Part shown: piece after piece, positions 9,153 to 17,149 of the stretch
How positions within the stretch are numbered: position 1 is the stretch's first letter
Layout of the letters: each line of letters begins with the position of its first letter
Assembly (NCBI GenBank): GCA_913049815.1
Contig: CAJWYI010000004.1
Span: forward strand, 1 to 45,412
Source of the DNA: an uncultured Gammaproteobacteria bacterium
GTDB lineage: Bacteria; Pseudomonadota; Gammaproteobacteria; Pseudomonadales; Azotimanducaceae
DNA length: 45,412 nt
Reading direction: 5' to 3'
Translations under genes and position numbers: made by a program
Notes under the pieces: generated by a model
What the model saw: the letters and a program-made list of their open reading frames with translations, nothing else
Database searches by the model: none
Told to the model about the DNA's origin: nothing

Positions 9153-9581
9153 ATGAGCCTCCAAGATCAACTGGACGATGCAATCGGCGCAGGGGATGCC
9201 CCGACCGTCAAAGCACTGCTCTCTGAATACCCTGAACTGGTCCACGGCCCCGATGGCGTTAGAACACCACCGCTCAACACTGAAATTGGCGCCAATGGGA
9301 ACCTCACGGTGGACAGGATCCTTCTAACACGCAAACAACGTCGAACTAAGTTGCAAGGACAGAGTGGCAACGCCACTCAAATACGCCATCGTATGTACGC
9401 GGTTACCGATCCTGAAACACCCAGTCCATGCGGGGGCGGACATCAACAATGCCGCCGCCGGTCTGAACCCGCTGCGTTGGCCGAGAATCTTCCCAATGAC
9501 GAGACGCGCGATATCGGCATCACCAGAATACGATCACAATATGAGGAGATTGCGCGTATGCTGAAGGGCGCAGGCGCATAA
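9153..9581 (+). pseudogene. Ankyrin-repeat protein broken by frameshifts
   Basis: The frame starts one base after the nitroreductase stop. Its first 30 residues (DAIGAGDAPTVKALLSEYPE) look like an ankyrin-repeat cap. Ankyrin-like text then moves to another frame: from about 9364 the +1 frame reads ATPLKYAI, then HAGADINNAAAGLNPL, which fits the TPLxxA and GADIN signatures. The original frame ends with YEEIARMLKGAGA, again typical of the end of a repeat. The natural reading is a small ankyrin protein of about 140 residues with at least two compensating frameshifts. The formal open frame of 142 codons survives only because the shifts cancel. It is probably not functional. Confidence 0.55.
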
Positions 9582-9609
9582 TCCGAACAAGCGTGAGGAG
9601 AAATTAGAT

Positions 9610-10758
9610 ATGACCTATGCGGGCGAACGCATCATCTTTGACGCCGACAGTCATCTCATGGAGTTGCCTGACTACCTGACCCGGTACGCTGACCCTGGCG
9701 TCCGCAATCGCCTGCCCACACTCGGCGAGTCAGCCACAGCCATTTTCGACGCAAAGGACTATGGTGATCGTCGTGCACACTCACCTGAAACAGTCAGCAC
9801 ACTAACGGCGATGGGCGATGACATCACACGCGGACCAAAATGGCATGAAGCACTTGGGTCATTCAACCCCTCCGAACGCAGCACCGTCATGGACCTCCTT
9901 GGGTTCGAACGACAGGTCATCTTTTCTTCATTCTGTGCCCGGTTGATATTTGGTGATGAGGATCTCGACGTCGCGTACGGCGCTGCGACAGCACAAAATC
10001 GATCGATGGCAGCGTTTGTTGGTGACGACCCTCGCCTAATTGGTGTCGCGATGGTACCTCTCGCTGACACGCAACGTGCACTCGCGGAGATTGAACGCGC
10101 TTTGGATGACGGTCTCGGTGCTGTCTGGATCTCTGCTGATGCGCCGGGCGGTAGGTCTCCCGGTCACCCTGATCATGATCGGATCTGGGCAACTCTGGCC
10201 GAACGTCGGGTGCCTTTTATTCTGCACGTCGGTTCCGCCCCCCTGAACATTGATGACCCATGGATGAACGACGGTCGTCCTGAACGCATCACAGCTCGCG
10301 GTGGTGCGGAGGTCATCGGATCCAAAGATCTGACTGTTATACATCATGCATCTGCGCGCTTTATTTCCACAATGATCCTGGATGGCGTGCTCGAACAGTA
10401 CCCAATGTTGAAAGGTGGCGTCATAGAGATTGGTGCAGGTTGGGTCCCTGACATGATTCGGCGCCTAGACTATGCGGCAGAGATCTGGGCCCGATCAGAA
10501 CCACAACTCGCGGAAATGACCCGTACGCCATCACAACAGATTAGGGAACAGTTACGATTTACGCCCTATCCGTTTGAGGATGTTGAACAACTGGTGAGGG
10601 AATCGTTTCCGGAGTTGTACCTGTTCTCAACGGATTATCCGCACGCAGAAGGGGGTCGCGACCCTTTGGGTCGTTTTACCCGCACCACGACAAGTTTGTC
10701 GGCGGAAGACCAGACCTTATTTTTCAGTGAGAACTTCAAGACGCTCTATAGCCTATAA
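9610..10758 (+). CDS. Amidohydrolase family protein (amidohydrolase_2-like)
   Basis: A 382-residue TIM-barrel metal hydrolase. The N-terminal metal motif is FDADSHLMELPD near residue 10. Further histidines appear in PFILHVGSAP (about 205) and TVIHHASA (about 240). The catalytic-type aspartate is in FSTDYPHAEGG near residue 340. This arrangement is that of the ACMSD/gamma-resorcylate decarboxylase-like superfamily, whose members decarboxylate or hydrolyse small acids. A GAGGAGAAAT ribosome site lies upstream. It is followed after about 90 bases by a PhyH oxygenase on the same strand. The reaction cannot be assigned from sequence alone. Confidence 0.85.
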   Translation: MTYAGERIIFDADSHLMELPDYLTRYADPGVRNRLPTLGESATAIFDAKDYGDRRAHSPETVSTLTAMGDDITRGPKWHEALGSFNPSERSTVMDLLGFERQVIFSSFCARLIFGDEDLDVAYGAATAQNRSMAAFVGDDPRLIGVAMVPLADTQRALAEIERALDDGLGAVWISADAPGGRSPGHPDHDRIWATLAERRVPFILHVGSAPLNIDDPWMNDGRPERITARGGAEVIGSKDLTVIHHASARFISTMILDGVLEQYPMLKGGVIEIGAGWVPDMIRRLDYAAEIWARSEPQLAEMTRTPSQQIREQLRFTPYPFEDVEQLVRESFPELYLFSTDYPHAEGGRDPLGRFTRTTTSLSAEDQTLFFSENFKTLYSL

Positions 10759-10846
10759 CCACAGATATCTCGGCACGCGCAACGTCCTATACAAAACAGG
10801 ATCACGGCGCTACGCTGTCCCTCATCCGAGTCAAGAGATGACTGCC

Positions 10847-11701
10847 ATGTCCGAAGCAGAACAAATCGCACCCCCTTCTTCTCGCGAGATCGTATTTGAT
10901 GAGATCAACCGTCTCAACCTTCAGAAGAACGTCCTGGAGCTCGAAGAGAAAGGCTATACCATCGTCGAGGAAGCGCTACCGAAAGACATGGTCGAGAAGA
11001 TGCGTGAGGTCATCATCGATCAGACGGCGGACAAGAGCAACGTAGAACGCCCAGATCTTAAAACCTGGGATGGCGGGCGGCTGCGTGAAGGCTGCTATCT
11101 ACTTTTTGAAGACCCCATATTCGAGCAAGTCGCCTTAAATGAGTACACGGTAGCGCTGATGCAATATCTATTGGGTCGCAGCATGGTTCTGTCCACCATA
11201 TATTCACACATCCGTGCGAAAGGTGATCCGGCACTGCCATTGCACACGGACCAATGGACACTTCAGTTGTCGAACCCGGTCTCGGTTGCGGTCGCCAACT
11301 ACGCGCTGGTGGATTACAAGAAAGATCATGGTGCCTTCGCCGCCGTTCCTGGAAGCAATCACTTGTTACGTCGACCTGTAGGCTCTGAGACCAACGTCTA
11401 CAAGAACCCGAACTGCATTCCCTTGGAAATGAAAGCAGGTTCTGTGGTCATCACTGCCGGCTGCACCTGGCATGGTGCTTATGAACGCAAGATCCCTGGA
11501 CTGCGACTCAATACAGCTGTTGTCTACTGCCGTTCCTATATCCAGACCCAGGAGAAGATTCGTGAGGGTGTAACCAGGGAAATGCTGGATCGCAACCCAC
11601 CACGATTTGCGGATCTCGTCGGTGTGAATAACTTTCTCGGCTTTGACCGCAGCGGTCCAGACTTCAGCAAGGCGAAGCCACTCGCGAGTCGATTTGATTG
11701 A
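10847..11701 (+). CDS. Phytanoyl-CoA dioxygenase (PhyH) family oxygenase
   Basis: A 284-residue Fe(II)/2-oxoglutarate-type oxygenase. The iron ligands can be read as the HxD of LPLHTDQW near residue 143 and the distal histidine of TWHGAYERKIPG near residue 220, with a downstream arginine (LRLNTAV) in the position that binds 2-oxoglutarate. The family hydroxylates branched acyl-CoAs and many other small molecules. The start is placed at an ATG nine bases after AAGAG, inside the longest frame, which overlaps the previous gene. It resembles the second PhyH gene at 38.5-39.4 kb in its TWHGAY segment, but the two are clearly diverged. Confidence 0.88.
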   Translation: MSEAEQIAPPSSREIVFDEINRLNLQKNVLELEEKGYTIVEEALPKDMVEKMREVIIDQTADKSNVERPDLKTWDGGRLREGCYLLFEDPIFEQVALNEYTVALMQYLLGRSMVLSTIYSHIRAKGDPALPLHTDQWTLQLSNPVSVAVANYALVDYKKDHGAFAAVPGSNHLLRRPVGSETNVYKNPNCIPLEMKAGSVVITAGCTWHGAYERKIPGLRLNTAVVYCRSYIQTQEKIREGVTREMLDRNPPRFADLVGVNNFLGFDRSGPDFSKAKPLASRFD

Positions 11702-11744
11702 TTTCTTTTTTGCCTGAAACAGGCTGGCTTGCGCATGCTCGAAA

Positions 11745-11764
11745 CCCGACCACTCATGGTCGGG
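11745..11764 (-). terminator. Perfect hairpin downstream of the SDR gene
   Basis: CCCGACCA, four loop bases and TGGTCGGG form a perfect 8-bp stem between two convergent genes. Read on the minus strand it is followed by TTTCG, a short U-tract, so it may end the SDR transcript 60 bases beyond its stop. A second, near-perfect inverted repeat (GTCCA-CCATGG-TGGAC with one mismatch per arm) lies at about 11771-11788. The U-tract is short, so termination is uncertain. Confidence 0.4.
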
Positions 11765-11824
11765 CGGTCCGTCCATCCATGGCTGGACACATCGTAGCGA
11801 GATTATCTTGACCGACAGTCTTAG

Positions 11825-12541
11825 TCATTCTTCTAAGTAGCGCGTGCGCAGACCCTGGCTGACTCGTAGCTCCAAGGTGTGGGCGGTGGTCTTCTGCGTG
11901 GCCAGGAAGACAGCAGCTTCAGCAATGTCCTCCGCCTGGATCAGAGAATCCGGATCCTCTGTTGGGAATCCCTCCGTGCGCATCTGCGATACCGTCGCGT
12001 CCGGCAGGATGACGTGGCTGCGTATTCCCTCACGCAGATACTCGGCGACCAGTACCTTCGTTAATCCCATGACACCGTGTTTAGATGACGAGTATGCGGA
12101 TCTATTGGGTGGTCCCGACACCCCCGCACCAGATGAAATATTCAGGATGCAGCCACTCCCCTGTTCTAGCATTTGTGGAATTGCCGCTCGGCAACACAGG
12201 AAGACACCACGCAGATTGACGTTGATGACATGATCCCATTCTTCAACAGGAAGCTCATGGGTGGGTAGCCGCGCGACGGCACCGGCATTGTTCACGAGGA
12301 TATCTATACGACCATACATACCAATCGTTTTCTGCATCAAAGCTTCGATGTCATCCTGTTGCCCAACATCACAAGGCACAGCAATACCCCCCGTCTCCTT
12401 TGCGACAACGTCAATTTCTTCCGTAGATCGTGCTGAGCACACGACCTTCATGCCCTCATTTGCAAACGCGATTGCAATGGCGCGACCAATGCCGCGACCA
12501 GCCCCTGTCACAATCGCAACTTTATTCTGTAACGCTCCCAT
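11825..12541 (-). CDS. Short-chain dehydrogenase/reductase (SDR)
   Basis: A 238-residue classical SDR. The cofactor motif TGAGRGIG lies near residue 12, NNAG near residue 85, and the active-site pair in YSSSKHG (tyrosine and lysine) near residue 150, preceded by the serine of NISSGAG. It should oxidise an alcohol or reduce a ketone with NAD(P). A GGAAGGG sequence precedes the ATG. It stands alone on the minus strand, convergent with the PhyH gene and divergent from the sulfatase remnant. The C-terminal end lacks the GG-rich motif seen in many classical SDRs. The substrate is unknown. Confidence 0.88.
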   Translation of the reverse strand: MGALQNKVAIVTGAGRGIGRAIAIAFANEGMKVVCSARSTEEIDVVAKETGGIAVPCDVGQQDDIEALMQKTIGMYGRIDILVNNAGAVARLPTHELPVEEWDHVINVNLRGVFLCCRAAIPQMLEQGSGCILNISSGAGVSGPPNRSAYSSSKHGVMGLTKVLVAEYLREGIRSHVILPDATVSQMRTEGFPTEDPDSLIQAEDIAEAAVFLATQKTTAHTLELRVSQGLRTRYLEE

Positions 12542-12639
12542 CTACCCTTCCCTGTCATCGTTAGTTTCTAAGGCATTGTAGACGAAGCGGAGTGTCGACG
12601 TGTTGGGCTGTCTTTAAAAGCTAACTGGAATCGAGGCCG

Positions 12640-13032
12640 ATGAGGATGCCCAATATTGTACTGTTCTTTCCTGACCAGCATCGTGGTGACATCATGGCAT
12701 ACACCGAGAACGACGACGCCCACATGCCGCACCTCGACAAACTCGCCGCTGAACATATCCTATTCTCAGAGTGCCACACCAATGCCCCATTATGCATACC
12801 CGCTCGTGGCTCACTGATCACGTGCACCTGGTTCAATCGCAATGTCATGTGGGGTAACAACCTGGCGGAAGCGGATCGACACGGTGACAGTCTCGTTCGC
12901 AACATCTGGGATGCGGGTTGCCACACAGCGATGTTTGGCAAAACACACCTCTACCCTAATCATCTCAACGATGGGCACATGCGCGACCACGTGCACAAAC
13001 TGCATCACTGGTGCTACCAGACAAATCAATGA
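12640..13032 (+). pseudogene. N-terminal stub of a sulfatase
   Basis: The 130-residue frame starts like a type-I sulfatase: PNIVLFFPDQHRGD carries the metal-binding aspartate, and PLCIPARGSL contains the C-x-P-x-R motif whose cysteine (C52) is converted to formylglycine in active enzymes. Sulfatases normally run to about 450-550 residues. This one ends soon after FGKTHLYPNHLNDG at a stop, and the following 200 bases show no continuation that I can read. It is therefore a truncated gene without the C-terminal half of the active site. The motif itself is intact, so decay may be recent. Confidence 0.75.
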
Positions 13033-13250
13033 GTGCCCCGTTCTGATTTCCAGTAACCCAAAGAGAGGTCCCACCTTGGTGTCTTGATGGGGGTTTCCTA
13101 ACAAACGACAAGGTCGGGGAAAAGGTAAGAAAATACAGACGGTAGTCCACGTACAGACAGTTTGCATAGAACATCACCGTCGCCGACTAGTCGGAGAAGG
13201 TCCCACAGTCATTCAACTGAGCTAACGTTGTGTATTGGGTCAATAACGAA
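13033..13250. other. Non-coding stretch after the sulfatase stub
   Basis: No coding frame can be supported here. It holds a perfect 12-base palindrome, CCGACTAGTCGG, near 13186-13197. It probably marks the deletion or decay that removed the rest of the sulfatase gene. The neighbouring pseudogene and terminator at 13251-13539 are listed separately; 13540-13653 holds nothing I recognise apart from the upstream region of psd. Confidence 0.4.
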
Positions 13251-13271
13251 CCGCCTTTGGTAAAAAGGCGG
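13251..13271 (-). terminator. Hairpin behind the frameshifted minus-strand fragment
   Basis: CCGCCTTT and AAAGGCGG form a perfect 8-bp stem around five loop bases. On the minus strand it lies three bases after the TAA of the reconstructed fragment at 13274 and is followed by TTCGTT. That position suggests a surviving intrinsic terminator of a gene that is now mostly gone. Confidence 0.45.
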
Positions 13272-13273
13272 CC

Positions 13274-13539
13274 TTACTCGATGAAGGTCGCATCGAACTC
13301 TGCGGTGATTTTTTAGAGTAAACACCGTCAATGACGGTGCTGGCTGCGGAACCTGCTCGCGCGATCTCCGGAAACGTGCGAGAGGGGCGATCAGCGTCAC
13401 CCACCATCACCAGCAGATTATTGGTATTCGAGAGATCCACAGCCTCGATGTCTTTTCGCTCATTCAGCAATCGGCCAAAATGGAGTTCATCCGCATCTAC
13501 ATCAACGATTTTCCAATCATGATCAACCGAGAACCTCAA
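13274..13539 (-). pseudogene. C-terminal fragment with an A6 frameshift
   Basis: A minus-strand frame reads DHDWKIVDVDADELHFGRLL and then IEAVDLSNTNNLLVMVGDA. At a run of six adenines (TCTAAAAAATC, about 13312-13320) the coding signal appears to move by one base; the new frame continues ITAEFDATFIE and stops at TAA 13274-13276, right before a hairpin. The text resembles the I-x-x-I/V-D-L-S-N-x-x-N pattern of repeats in large secreted RTX/VCBS-type proteins, but that likeness is only suggestive. No proper start is visible, so this is the tail of a lost gene. Confidence 0.45.
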
Positions 13540-13653
13540 GCCAGCTGTACCCCCTAAAAGGCTGCATGAACTCTATAACGAGGGTCCGGTAGGTATTATT
13601 AGAATGAGCCTTCGAACCAGAGCTTTCGAGCTTCCAGTTGTATACTGTTGCAG

Positions 13654-14556
13654 ATGAAAACTATTCGATATATCGATCTTGATAGTGGGGAGCAGCACGA
13701 GGAATCTGTCTACGGCGGCTTCTGGGTACGTATGCTATATGGGACATGGCTTGGCCAGCTTTTCTCTACACTTGTCGCCCTACCTTTTGTCAGCCGCTTC
13801 TACGGCTGGCTGCAGGACCGACCAGCTTCCGCCGCCAAAGTTGCACCCTTTATTCGGAATTTCAATATCGATATGCGCGACTTTCTACACCAGGAAGGGC
13901 AACCGCCTGAAGAACCCTATGCCAGCTTCAACCACTTTTTCACACGCAGACTGACCGACAACGCGCGACCTTTCGCAAGAGGTTCCCAGTTTCCTGCGCC
14001 CTGTGATGCACGCTACTTCGCCTACAACGAACTAAACGCAGACGTCGACATACCCGTCAAAGGATCCTTATTCACGGCTCCCGTGTTGCTCGCTCACGAC
14101 GCTTGGGCAGAGACGTTTCTAGGCGGGGCCGGATTTATCGCCCGCTTGTGTCCCGTCGACTACCATCGTTTTCATTTCCCTGACGATGGTATCGTCCTGG
14201 ACCGTTGGCGAATTCCTGGTGCCTTACATTCCGTCAACCCATGGGCCCTTGCCTTTCGGGGCGACATCTTCATGATCAACGAACGTGAAGTCACCATCCT
14301 CGACACGGAGCACTTTGGCAAGATCGCCTTTGTTGACGTGGGCGCGACCTGTGTCGGCAAGATCAAACAAACTTATTCCGGTAAGAATTTTCACCGAGGT
14401 GAAGAAAAGGGGATGTTCCTGTTCGGAGGTTCAACCGTTATCGTGCTTGGCGAGCCTGGCAGATGGCAGATCAAACCTGAAATTCTCTCTAATACGCGAG
14501 ATGGCATTGAAACCTACGTCAAGATGGGACGCAGCATCGGCTCCGCCACTAGCTGA
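13654..14556 (+). CDS. psd: Phosphatidylserine decarboxylase (proenzyme)
   Basis: This 300-residue protein should make phosphatidylethanolamine from phosphatidylserine at the inner membrane. The conserved parts are NHFFTRRL (about 90), the aspartate region APCDARYF, CPVDYHRFHFP (about 170), GALHSVNP (about 190) and the autocleavage site FGGST (about 255), where the serine becomes the pyruvoyl group. The aspartate, histidine and serine needed for self-processing are all present. The start is the ATG at 13654; a TTG two codons earlier is possible and neither has a clear ribosome site. Its end overlaps the convergent hydrolase by eight bases. Confidence 0.9.
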   Translation: MKTIRYIDLDSGEQHEESVYGGFWVRMLYGTWLGQLFSTLVALPFVSRFYGWLQDRPASAAKVAPFIRNFNIDMRDFLHQEGQPPEEPYASFNHFFTRRLTDNARPFARGSQFPAPCDARYFAYNELNADVDIPVKGSLFTAPVLLAHDAWAETFLGGAGFIARLCPVDYHRFHFPDDGIVLDRWRIPGALHSVNPWALAFRGDIFMINEREVTILDTEHFGKIAFVDVGATCVGKIKQTYSGKNFHRGEEKGMFLFGGSTVIVLGEPGRWQIKPEILSNTRDGIETYVKMGRSIGSATS

Positions 14557-15295
14557 CCGTACCGAGGGATCGGTGGAAGTCGAGGAAGATCTCACTAGTC
14601 AGGTCCGGTCGCTGAATCACAGACCCATGACCCACGTTTTCCATCTCGACAAACTTCGCGTGCGTCACAGCATTAACAAGCTTACGCGTGTAGGGCAGAT
14701 TAGGGTCACAATCACCGGTGGCAAAGATAACTGGCATGGTGATTTTTTCGAGCGCATTTGAATAATCGAACTTCCCCGCCGCCGCAGTCGCGAACGGTGT
14801 CTGATCTGGATAATCATTGGCCGACGTTCCGGGCGGTGAGGGAAATCGGTCGATTCCCGCAACTAGCTGTCGGCGAACGGCTTCTTTGTGGCCATCTCGC
14901 TGCGCTTGGACATCAGCGGCTTCCAGGTTGGCATCGTATATCGCCGCAGACAATATCCGCCCAGGGCACTGTGAAATGTGTGCGATCGCCGCGCGTGAAC
15001 CCCAGGCCATGGACCAGAGGTGATACTTTTCAACACCTAGTGAGTCGACAATTGCGTTCACGTCTGCAACGTAACGCTCAAACGTATAGTCTGTGTCAGG
15101 GTTGGGCGCCGGTGAACTACTGCCGATGCCACGCGCATCAAATCTCAAGCTGCGAAAATGTCCGTTGATTCGCGGTATGGCCTCATCCCACATGCCAAGA
15201 GCACAATTAGCACCATTCCAATGCACAACGAGTGGTGCATGCTCCGGTCCATCCAACGCGTAGTTGATGTTTGCGCCATCGATTTCAAAATACAT
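14549..15295 (-). CDS. Alpha/beta-hydrolase-fold protein with alanine at the nucleophile position
   Basis: A 248-residue alpha/beta-hydrolase. The N-terminal strands and the FDARGIGSS loop (about 52-60), an acid position in ATGDCDPNLPY (about 193) and the late histidine in NVGHGSVI (about 225) fit the fold. The nucleophile elbow, normally G-x-S-x-G after strand 5, reads YHLWSMAWGSRA: aligned on the fold, the nucleophile serine is Ala97 and the first glycine is Ser95. The protein may be non-hydrolytic, or use a different residue. A GAGGAGATCGCG ribosome site overlaps the end of the broken CoA-transferase gene ten bases upstream, so the two were co-transcribed. Confidence 0.8.
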   Translation of the reverse strand: MYFEIDGANINYALDGPEHAPLVVHWNGANCALGMWDEAIPRINGHFRSLRFDARGIGSSSPAPNPDTDYTFERYVADVNAIVDSLGVEKYHLWSMAWGSRAAIAHISQCPGRILSAAIYDANLEAADVQAQRDGHKEAVRRQLVAGIDRFPSPPGTSANDYPDQTPFATAAAGKFDYSNALEKITMPVIFATGDCDPNLPYTRKLVNAVTHAKFVEMENVGHGSVIQRPDLTSEIFLDFHRSLGTVS

Positions 15296-15305
15296 CGCGA
15301 TCTCC

Positions 15306-16511
15306 TCAAATCACGCCTTCAGCCTTTAGCGTAGCAAGTTCTGGCGCTGCAATCCCCAGTAACTCACCGTACACGCCATCATTCGCACTCCCCAGTTCCG
15401 GGGCTGGCATCGGAATCACCTTATTGCCCAACGCGACATTGAGAGGTGAGTTCATCAGGGTCATCTCTCCCCAGTCCGGGTGGTCAGTCTCATGCAGCAT
15501 ATCTCGCTCATGCAGATGTTCATCCGCCAGCACTTCTTCAACGTCGCGCACGCTTGCAGACAGTACTCCAGCACCCTGCAGCGCCGCCAACACCTCCGCC
15601 CGGGTGCGCACACTGGTCCACGCGGTGACCTCTGCATCGACCTCTGACATGATCGCAGCACGCTCTCGCATCGATCCGTAGCGAGGATCTTGGAACAGAT
15701 CCTCACGGTTCATGGCACCTGCCATTGATAGCCAGTGTTTCTCGTTGGTGCAGATAATCGCCACGTATCCGTCACGTGCCAGGTACACGTTGTAGGGTGC
15801 CATGGAAAGGGCCGGATGTTTGCTGCCGTTACGCGGCGGAACCGTCTTATCACCAAAATAGTAGGCACCGATGACGGTCGATAGTGTAGGAATCACCGTA
15901 TCCAGCATCGCCACGTCCACAAACTGTCCATGGCCCGTGCGTTCACGCTGAAACAGAGCGGTCATCACCGCGCCATAGAGATGACTTCCCCCGGAGAAGT
16001 CACACAGCGCCGCGGGGGTTTTCAGGGGATCACCACCATCCGGACCCGTTGCGCTGATCACCCCAGACATCGCCTGAATGGTGATGTCCATCGCAAGATA
16101 GTCCCGATACTGACCACTACGGCCGTAGCCGGAACCTGCGGCTTAGATCAGTTTTGGGTTGATCTCTCGAAGCTGATCGTAAGAAAGCCCCAAATCAATC
16201 ATCGTGTCGGGTGCGAAGTTCTCCAGCACCACATCTGCTTCTGAGACAAGTCGCTTAAACAGAGCCAGCCCTCGTGAATCCTTGAGATTGACGGTGATGG
16301 AGCGCTTGTTCTGATTGAGAAAATTGAAAGCGAACGCTGAAGGACTGGCTGGACCACGGCCACGCAGCGTCTCGCCCCTGAGAGGTTCAACCTTGATCAC
16401 ATCCGCACCCGCCATGGCCATCATCATGGTAGCATACAAGCCATTGTAGATTTGACCCAGATCAAGGACCCGGATGCCGGTCAGGGCCGTTGCGTTCAAG
16501 GCATCTACCAT
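15306..16511 (-). pseudogene. CaiB/BaiF (class III) CoA-transferase with one internal stop
   Basis: Two adjacent frames are the two halves of one class III CoA-transferase. The N-terminal part (from an ATG at 16511 behind GGAGGA) has the family opening GIRVLDLGQ and the segment DVIKVEPLRGE, then NPKLI followed by TAA at 16143-16145. The same frame continues without any shift as AAGSGYGRSGQYRDYLAMD, exactly where family members have an uninterrupted sequence with tyrosine at the stop position. The C-terminal part (FSGGSHLYGAV, then ERTGHGQFVDVAMLD) runs to 15306. One nonsense change, for example TAC to TAA, therefore explains the break. With it repaired the protein would be 401 residues, the normal size. 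A sequencing error is the other explanation. Confidence 0.85.
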
Positions 16512-16634
16512 CAGATTTTCCTCCCGTCCTGAACGATTAAGGTACCACACAGGTGTGCAGTGGACCGGCAGCAGTGCAGTCAAAGAAAATTATCCACCAC
16601 CTCGACTTTTGCAGCGCTGGTGCATCTGAGTCAT

Positions 16635-17149
16635 ATGGCGAAACCTATCACCCACAGTTCGGTAAGTCTGCAGACCAACGAAGCGTCGAAGGCAGGTGAT
16701 CACAGTGCCCGTGAGCTCACCTTTCGGGCGCTATCTGGGCCGATGTATTCAATGGCCTTCAGGATCCTTGCTGATCGCCCGCTCGCCGAAGAAGTGACTT
16801 TGGATACGTTCGTTGACGTATTCACAAAGATCGGTAAGTTGCGTGAGCACCATACATTTTTGGGATGGGTACGAAAAATTGCAATCAACCAGTGCCACCT
16901 GAAGCTTAGGTCACCCTGATGACGACGCCGCGAAACACTTGAAAAAGAAAACACAGAATAGCTCGCAGATGTTGATGACCAGCGCGTGCAGAACGCCACC
17001 GACAGCTAAAGACTTCCGTAACGTCTGCCCGCGAAACCAAGATGGTTGTCTGGCTGCACTGTGTTGAAGGCTGAGCCCACGCGGAGATCGCGGATGTCTT
17101 CGGGAGGAGCCGTCCTAGCCAAGAAGCATCGTCCGGCATGCCTGGGGGC
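16635..17149 (+). pseudogene. Degraded ECF-type RNA polymerase sigma factor
   Basis: From the ATG at 16635 a 94-residue frame contains sigma region 2: PMYSMAFRILADRPLAEEVT, then FVDVFTKIGKL and FLGWVRKIAINQCHLKLRSP. It ends at TGA 16917-16919 in the linker. Further stops follow, and region 4 then reappears in another frame at about 17018-17149: ETKMVVWLHCVEG, a TGA, then AHAEIADVFGRS. The region-4 text matches the V-W-L-H-x-V-E-G-[YF]-x-H-x-E-I-A pattern of ECF factors. The gene thus carries several stops and at least one frameshift and cannot make a working factor. It runs up to the 3' end of purA on the opposite strand. No anti-sigma gene remains nearby. Confidence 0.75.
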
